Source: Bacillota bacterium (GTDB taxonomy: Bacteria; Bacillota; Clostridia; Acetivibrionales; DSM-1351). From it: a DNA stretch of 21,015 nucleotides. The stretch lies in the NCBI GenBank assembly GCA_023397905.1, contig JAEWSZ010000114.1, forward strand, positions 1-21,015, written 5' to 3'. The notes below the pieces were generated by a model, which made no database searches, was not told the origin of the DNA, and saw only the letters and a program-made list of their open reading frames with translations. Shown piece after piece: positions 16,261 to 21,015 of this stretch (positions are counted from its first letter, which is position 1; every line of letters begins with the position of its first letter). Made by a program: the position numbers and the translations under genes.

Positions 16261-16291
16261 TACCATAAAGATACATATTAAGGAGGTTGTT

Positions 16292-16945
16292 ATGGCAAAG
16301 AAAAATTCAACCAAGCAGCAGGAAATCATAGATTATGTAAATAAATGTGTTAAGGAAAACGGATATCCGCCTTCGGTAAGGGAAATATGTGCCGCTGTCG
16401 GTTTCAAATCAACATCTACCGTTCATGCCTATCTTCAGAAGCTGACCGACAACGGAATCCTTCAGAAGGATCCCACCAAACCAAGGGCGCTTAAAGTTTT
16501 AAATAATTCAAATAAAGCTGCCCAAAATTCCGCCGCCGGCGTAAATGAAGGTTATTATTCCTCACGTGAAATGGTAGATATACCCGTAGTCGGTAAAGTA
16601 GCCGCCGGCCAGCCAATACTGGCTGTCGAAAATATTACTGACACCTTTCCTCTGCCTGTCGAATATGTTCAGAATAACAACGCTTTTATGCTTAAAATTC
16701 AGGGAGACAGTATGATTGAAGCCGGAATCCTGGATAAGGATCTTGTTTTGGTTAAACAACAGTCCACGGCCAATAACGGGGACATTGTGGTAGCTCTTAT
16801 CGGGGATGAAGCCACCTGTAAAACTTTTTTCAGGGAAAAGGACCACATCAGGCTGCAGCCTGAAAACAGCACTCTTGACCCCATTATAGTGAAAGATGAT
16901 GTTTCTATTTTAGGCAAAGTAATAGGGGTATTCAGATTGATGTAA
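16292..16945 (+). CDS. lexA: SOS repressor LexA
   Basis: A 217-residue LexA. The N-terminal winged helix-turn-helix (about 1-70) includes PPSVREICAAVGFKSTSTVHAYL. The self-cleavage site is Ala105-Gly106 in GKVAAGQPI, and the catalytic dyad is Ser140 in GDSM and Lys177 in ATCKTFF. RecA filaments on damaged DNA trigger cleavage and derepress SOS genes. The start at 16292 is chosen because AAGGAGG lies about 6 bases upstream; an in-frame ATG at 16232 lies inside the promoter and would add 20 residues. Three LexA-box-like sites lie between it and the divergent yneA-like gene. All catalytic residues are present. Confidence 0.97.
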   Translation: MAKKNSTKQQEIIDYVNKCVKENGYPPSVREICAAVGFKSTSTVHAYLQKLTDNGILQKDPTKPRALKVLNNSNKAAQNSAAGVNEGYYSSREMVDIPVVGKVAAGQPILAVENITDTFPLPVEYVQNNNAFMLKIQGDSMIEAGILDKDLVLVKQQSTANNGDIVVALIGDEATCKTFFREKDHIRLQPENSTLDPIIVKDDVSILGKVIGVFRLM

Positions 16946-17057
16946 ATTCAGAAATCAGGAGTCAAGTATCCGGATTCAGGATTAAACCTTTAATAGGATT
17001 AACATGGAATTCAGAGGTTTTGTTCTGCAATCTTGCCAAATAAATTCCTGTATACAC

Positions 17058-17094
17058 AAAAAAACCAGCGTCTTCATAAATACGCTGGTTTTTT
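17058..17094. terminator. Bidirectional rho-independent terminator between lexA and hfq
   Basis: CCAGCGT (17065-17071) pairs with ACGCTGG (17082-17088), flanked by A7 on the left and T6 on the right. The A/T tracts extend the stem and give a U tract in both directions, so it ends both lexA and hfq transcripts. In 16946-17057 I see nothing else. Confidence 0.92.
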
Positions 17095-17133
17095 ATAACT
17101 ACTTCCGCTTCATTACATAAAACTATGTAAAAC

Positions 17134-17379
17134 TCATCCTTCTTTCATCTGGTCGTTAAAAATCAAATTTACAACTTTCATTGGGCTGATTGTAGAAATA
17201 GCATGCTTGTACACAAGCTGCTGCTTTCCGTCGCTGTCAAGTACCACCGTAAAATTGTCAAATCCCTTGACCATTCCTTTTAGCTGGAAACCATTAGTTA
17301 AATATATAGTAACAGCTATGTGCTCTTTTCTAACCTGGTTCAAAAAAATGTCCTGCAAATTAATAGTATTCTTTACCAA
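17134..17379 (-). CDS. hfq: RNA chaperone Hfq (TTG start)
   Basis: An 81-residue Hfq that forms hexameric rings and helps small RNAs act on mRNAs. The Sm1 region (VTIYLTNGFQLKGMVKGFDNFTVVL) and the Sm2 motif YKHAISTISP are intact. No ATG is available: the start is TTG at 17377-17379, with AAAGGAG about 9-10 bases upstream and the expected N-terminus VKNTINLQDIFLNQ. The gene lies downstream of miaA, the usual clostridial and proteobacterial arrangement, but has its own candidate promoter. It ends just before the bidirectional terminator. Confidence 0.97.
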   Translation of the reverse strand: MVKNTINLQDIFLNQVRKEHIAVTIYLTNGFQLKGMVKGFDNFTVVLDSDGKQQLVYKHAISTISPMKVVNLIFNDQMKEG

Positions 17380-17508
17380 AGTAATCCACTCCTTTGTTTT
17401 ATATATAAATTCTTCTTAAGTTAACACCCGTCGGCAATTCGGATACCAACTTTTTATGAGCCCCCAAAAATCAATTTGCCTTGAACATTGAAGACCTTAT
17501 ACAGTTCT

Positions 17509-17537
17509 ATTTTACTAGAAAATGCCAGCGCATGCAA
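17509..17537 (-). promoter_or_regulatory. Candidate hfq promoter
   Basis: On the minus strand TTGCAT (17532-17537) and TAAAAT (17509-17514) are separated by exactly 17 bases. The start would be near 17502, giving a leader of about 120 bases. hfq may thus be made both from this promoter and by read-through from miaA. Confidence 0.55.
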
Positions 17538-17550
17538 TAAGAATATAGTA

Positions 17551-18501
17551 CTAATTGAATCCTGACCGTGAAAAACGGCTGTTTATATGAGCTAAAGCAT
17601 CTTCGACAACAATATTATTATTTCCATAATTGTCTAGATTAAACCATTTGATTTCATTAATTCTTTTAAACCAGGTGATCTGCCTTTTGGCATATCTTCT
17701 GGATTCCCTTTTAATTACTTCTACCGCTTCCTCCAGAGTTCTTTCTCTCCGTAAGTATGAAAGTATCTCTTTGTAGCCTATTCCCTGCACGGAAGTTATG
17801 CTGTCCGCATAACCCAGCTCCACAAGCCTTCTGACCTCTTCTACCAGGCCGTTTTCCAGCATGATGTCCACCCGTTCATTTATCCTGTCATAAAGCCTTT
17901 GGCGTTCCATAGTCAGCCCCAGTAAAATAAAATCGTATTTGGACGGTGTTCCCCTGGATATCTCATTATGATACGAAATTGGCTTTTGTGTCTGATAATA
18001 AACCTCCAGAGCGCGAACAACGCGTTTTACATTATTGGGATGAATATTCTCCGCCGCCTCAGGATCCACCAGACGAAGCCTGTCATGCAGATATTGAGGC
18101 CCTTTTTCCTCTGCTTCCTTATTCAATTCTTCCCTGAGCTCCCAATCGCTCTCGCTTTCACTGAAGTTGATATTATTTATCAGAGAGCTTACATATAAAC
18201 CGGTGCCTCCCACCAATATGGGCTGCTTTCCTTTTGAAATGATCTCTTCGATATATTTGACTGCAAGCTCCTTAAACCGGACAACATTAAATTCCTCGCT
18301 GGGCATGACCTCGTCTATAAGATAATGGTTTATTCCCTGCCGTTCGGCCTCTGTGGGCTTTGCAGTCCCTATATCCATAAATTTGTATATCTGCATTGAA
18401 TCAGCTGAAATTATCTCACCATTCAAGCGCTTTGCAAGTTCAATTGACAGGCCTGTTTTCCCAGATGCCGTGGGACCGACTATAACAATAACCTCATTCA
18501 T
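17551..18501 (-). CDS. miaA: tRNA dimethylallyltransferase MiaA
   Basis: A 316-residue MiaA, which transfers a dimethylallyl group to A37 of tRNAs that read U-starting codons. The P-loop GPTASGKT is at 9-16, the ISADSMQIYK motif with Asp34 and Ser35 follows, then GTAKPT and, later, GGTGLYVSSLI and NVKRVVRALEVY. All are family hallmarks, and the length is normal. The start at 18501 has GGAAGGG 7 bases upstream. It lies 46 bases downstream of mutL and is probably cotranscribed with it. Confidence 0.97.
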   Translation of the reverse strand: MNEVIVIVGPTASGKTGLSIELAKRLNGEIISADSMQIYKFMDIGTAKPTEAERQGINHYLIDEVMPSEEFNVVRFKELAVKYIEEIISKGKQPILVGGTGLYVSSLINNINFSESESDWELREELNKEAEEKGPQYLHDRLRLVDPEAAENIHPNNVKRVVRALEVYYQTQKPISYHNEISRGTPSKYDFILLGLTMERQRLYDRINERVDIMLENGLVEEVRRLVELGYADSITSVQGIGYKEILSYLRRERTLEEAVEVIKRESRRYAKRQITWFKRINEIKWFNLDNYGNNNIVVEDALAHINSRFSRSGFN

Positions 18502-18547
18502 TCAAAATCCCTTCCAAACTGAATTTAAACTATACTCTGCGCCGCTC

Positions 18548-20707
18548 CTACACTATCCTTTTGAACATCTTCTCAATTTCATATTTTGTAAGCCGTATGA
18601 CCGTTGGCCTTCCATGTGGGCAGGTGTAGCGGCTGCCTGTGTTTGACAATTCTTCAAGGAGCTGCCGCACCTCCCTTTCATCCAGTTTTTTATTGGCTTT
18701 AATAGCGGCTTTGCAGGCTATGGTATGTATTATCTCGTCCGCCAGAGGCGTGCTTACCGGTTTCACTGCTTCCTGAAGCTTATCCGCCAGCTCAAGGAAA
18801 ACCTCTTTTGGTGAATAGCCCTCCACCATGTACGGAATACCTCTGATTATTATTGAATTGTTTCCAAAATCCTCAAAACTATAGCCTATTTTATTGAACA
18901 TTTCCCGCTTTGCTTTTATTGCGTTGAGTTCAATTGCCTGGAGCTGCACCACCACAGGCTCAAGCAGCAGTTGAGTGGTATTCTCCTGAGCCTCGTATTT
19001 TATTTTCAGCTTTTCATACAGTATTCTTTCATGGGCCGCATGCTGATCCACCATCACCAGTTCTTCTCCGTTCTGGAGGATTATGAAGGTGGAAAAAGCC
19101 TGCCCTATGTATTTCATCTCAGTCAGTTCCATATCCTTTGGCTTTTGGGCCGGATAGCTGAGGTCACTGTTTTCCTCCTCCATGGCTGGCGGTATAGCAA
19201 CATCCCGCATGGGCTGTGCAGCTTGAGAGCTGCCGCTGTCAACAGCCATTCCGGCTAATGGTTTCAGCGCCTCAGTAAACCTCCTGATTTCCTTATCCTC
19301 TGATATCCGGCTGGCAGACCCCATGTCATATGTACCGGCCTCTCCGCTTCCGTAAGTTCCTGCCTCCGGCTTCCGAGCCCTTGTACCGGCATCCTGAATT
19401 ACTGATTTTGGCTTCGGTCCCTGGACTTCCGTATCCTTGCGGCTGTCCATGTACTCTTGAATCCCGGCTTTCTCCCGTATTTCTGTATCCTGGATTACGG
19501 CCCCTTCACCTTCTCCGGGTTCCGGCTTTATATCCTGTGCCTCCGCATCTTGAATCCCATATTTTTTCTGCGCTCCCGTATCACGTGTTCCGATTTCTTT
19601 CTGGAGCCTGGATTCAGTCTCCTGAATTTTGAACTGGATATATTCTTTCTGTGGACCGGTATCTTTAAATCTGAACAGTTCCCTGTCCTTATTGGACACC
19701 GTCACGGGATTGAACAGGCTGTCCGAGCTGAGAGCCTTCGACACAGCCATATATATGGCTCTTGAAAGATAGCTTTCCTCCGCAAAGCGCACGTCCATTT
19801 TAGCGGGGTGAACATTTGCGTCTACCAGCAGCGGGTTCAATTCAATATTCAATACGAAAAACGGGAATTTGTTCTTCATCAATATACTGGCATATGCCTG
19901 TTCCACCGCATATGAAACCAGTTTGCTTTTTACGTATCTCTTATTTATATAGAGCGACTGGTAATTTCTGTTGGCCCTTGCTGCCTCCGGCTTTCCTACA
20001 TATCCTGTAATCCTGTACTTTTCATCCTGATAATCCACCTGCATAAGCTCGCTGATTATCTCCCTGCCGTATATGCTGTAAACCGCGCTTTTTATATCGT
20101 CATTTCCGGGAGTGTGAAGGAGCTGGGTTTTTCCGCTCATCAGCCTGAAGGCTATCCCGGGATTGCCAAGGGCGATCCTTGAAATGGTATCGGAAATATA
20201 GCCCGCTTCTGCGGAGTCCTTTTTCAGGAACTTATACCTGGCAGGAGTGTTGTAAAATAAATCTTTTACAATAAAAGTCGTGCCCACAGGACATCCTGTC
20301 TGCCTTACTTCCTTGACGGCCCCTCCGCTTATATGTACGTACATTCCATAGGTGTTTTGCGCTGTCCTGGTTTGAAGCTCTACCGATGATACGGCGGCAA
20401 TACTGGCCAGCGCCTCGCCGCGGAAGCCCATGGTTATAATGGAATCAAGGTCCTCGGCCTTTTTGATCTTGCTTGTGGCGTGGCGTTCAAAAGCTATTTC
20501 CACATCGTCCTCATCCATACCGCTGCCGTTATCGGTGACTTTGATATAGGAAATCCCGCCGTTTTTTATATCTATGGAAATACTTGTAGCACCTGCGTCA
20601 ATAGAGTTTTCTACAAGCTCTTTCACAACGGAAGCCGGCTTTTCAACTACCTCGCCCGCCGCTATTTTGTTTGAAGTATTTTCATCCAGTACGATAATCT
20701 GTCCCAT
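18548..20707 (-). CDS. mutL: DNA mismatch repair protein MutL (endonuclease type)
   Basis: A 719-residue MutL. The N-terminal GHKL ATPase has Glu33/Asn34 in ELVENSIDAGA, DNGSGM (59-64) and GFRGEAL (94-100), followed by the S5-like domain to about 335. The C-terminal domain carries the endonuclease motif DQHAAHERILYE (554-565), ACKAAIKA (664-671) and CPHGRP (696-701). It is therefore the nicking form, expected in organisms without MutH. The linker (about 340-525) is long and holds recurring Ile-Gln-Asp/Glu blocks, which explains a length roughly 90 residues above Bacillus MutL. The gene follows mutS after 127 bases. AAGGAG lies about 7 bases before the ATG at 20707. Confidence 0.97.
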   Translation of the reverse strand: MGQIIVLDENTSNKIAAGEVVEKPASVVKELVENSIDAGATSISIDIKNGGISYIKVTDNGSGMDEDDVEIAFERHATSKIKKAEDLDSIITMGFRGEALASIAAVSSVELQTRTAQNTYGMYVHISGGAVKEVRQTGCPVGTTFIVKDLFYNTPARYKFLKKDSAEAGYISDTISRIALGNPGIAFRLMSGKTQLLHTPGNDDIKSAVYSIYGREIISELMQVDYQDEKYRITGYVGKPEAARANRNYQSLYINKRYVKSKLVSYAVEQAYASILMKNKFPFFVLNIELNPLLVDANVHPAKMDVRFAEESYLSRAIYMAVSKALSSDSLFNPVTVSNKDRELFRFKDTGPQKEYIQFKIQETESRLQKEIGTRDTGAQKKYGIQDAEAQDIKPEPGEGEGAVIQDTEIREKAGIQEYMDSRKDTEVQGPKPKSVIQDAGTRARKPEAGTYGSGEAGTYDMGSASRISEDKEIRRFTEALKPLAGMAVDSGSSQAAQPMRDVAIPPAMEEENSDLSYPAQKPKDMELTEMKYIGQAFSTFIILQNGEELVMVDQHAAHERILYEKLKIKYEAQENTTQLLLEPVVVQLQAIELNAIKAKREMFNKIGYSFEDFGNNSIIIRGIPYMVEGYSPKEVFLELADKLQEAVKPVSTPLADEIIHTIACKAAIKANKKLDEREVRQLLEELSNTGSRYTCPHGRPTVIRLTKYEIEKMFKRIV
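19298..19627 (-). repeat. Degenerate repeats in the MutL linker
   Basis: The motif IQD or IQE recurs at residues 361, 385, 405, 416 and 437, each followed by acidic/basic residues. AGTY also occurs twice (449 and 457). The DNA shows recurring ATTCAG/ATTCAA-GAT words. The pattern suggests expansion of a disordered linker. Confidence 0.55.
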
Positions 20708-20713
20708 TTCATT

Positions 20714-20767
20714 ACTCCTTCTTGGGAGTCAGAACCAGGCTTCGGAATAAACCCGAACCTGTGACTC
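20714..20767 (-). other. Structured mutL leader with two mutually exclusive hairpins
   Basis: Upstream hairpin: GAGTCA (20726-20731), CAGG (36-39) and TTCGG (41-45) pair with TGACTC (20762-20767), CCTG (58-61) and CCGAA (53-57), about 15 bp with two bulges. Alternative hairpin: GGAGT (20725-20729) pairs with ACTCC (20714-20718), which on the minus strand is the mutL ribosome binding site. The two share bases 20726-20729, so only one can form at a time. A regulatory role is inference. Confidence 0.45.
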
Positions 20768-20834
20768 TTCCCGCATATATTCCCACCCCTGTGTTTAGAA
20801 TATTAAAACCAAACTTATTTATTTTAATGCCGTG

Positions 20835-21015
20835 CTAATTTTTCATTTTCCGCTGCAGCTCGTAGAGTATATTCATGGCGTCAATTGGCGTCAGCCTGGA
20901 TATATCTATCTTTTTAATATCCTCCAGCACATCGTTGTTTACAGAAGCCTTTGCCGCGGCCTCAAAGAGGTCCAGCTGACCTTCCACCTGCTTCTTCACC
21001 CTGCGTGCCTTCCCG
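20835..21015 (-). CDS. mutS: DNA mismatch repair protein MutS (C-terminal 59 residues only)
   Basis: The last 59 codons of a frame that enters from the right edge and stops with TAG at 20835-20837. The residues QLDLFEA and the end ISRLTPIDAMNILYELQRK match the MutS C-terminus, whose final helices follow a QLxLF beta-clamp-like motif. Its position directly upstream of mutL is the standard order. The ATPase domain lies outside the window. MutS recognises mismatches and recruits MutL. Confidence 0.93.
   Translation of the reverse strand, partial: GKARRVKKQVEGQLDLFEAAAKASVNNDVLEDIKKIDISRLTPIDAMNILYELQRKMKN

Overview
The window looks like a chromosomal segment of a low-to-mid GC anaerobic Firmicute of class Clostridia. 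Three things point there: the gene order mutS-mutL-miaA-hfq facing lexA, GAAC-N4-GTTC type SOS boxes, and strong AGGAGG-like ribosome binding sites. The exact genus cannot be read from the sequence; a Ruminiclostridium/Acetivibrio-like relative is a guess.

Positions 1-5075 hold a sugar-uptake style locus. A lipoprotein solute-binding protein (running off the left edge) and a uroporphyrinogen-decarboxylase-fold protein lie on the minus strand. They diverge from a YesM-type sensor kinase and a short YesN/AraC-type response regulator on the plus strand. The likely logic is that the two-component system senses an extracellular ligand and controls the transporter.

Positions 5139-15675 (minus strand) hold what looks like one long operon. 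It starts at a near-consensus promoter at 15730-15758 and reads hyfB-like, hyfC-like, hyfE-like, hyfF-like, a fused NuoC/NuoD (HyfG)-like subunit, a ferredoxin-NuoB (HyfH/HyfI)-like fusion, an 85-residue cysteine-rich protein, a cysteine desulfurase and thiI. The complex has the full plan of a group 4 membrane-bound [NiFe] hydrogenase with two antiporter-like subunits. However, the large subunit has lost all four cysteines that bind the NiFe centre. It therefore belongs with the energy-converting hydrogenase-related (Ehr) complexes, whose substrate is unknown, and this is the most interesting part of the window. The following genes could supply sulfur for Fe-S clusters and tRNA thiolation.

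Positions 15844-21015 hold the DNA-damage and RNA-modification block. A YneA-like LysM division inhibitor and lexA diverge across an intergenic region carrying three LexA-box-like sites that overlap both promoters. Hfq (TTG start), MiaA, MutL (with an unusually long repetitive linker) and the C-terminus of MutS follow on the minus strand. A bidirectional terminator separates lexA from hfq. I see no tRNA, rRNA, CRISPR array, insertion sequence or phage gene.
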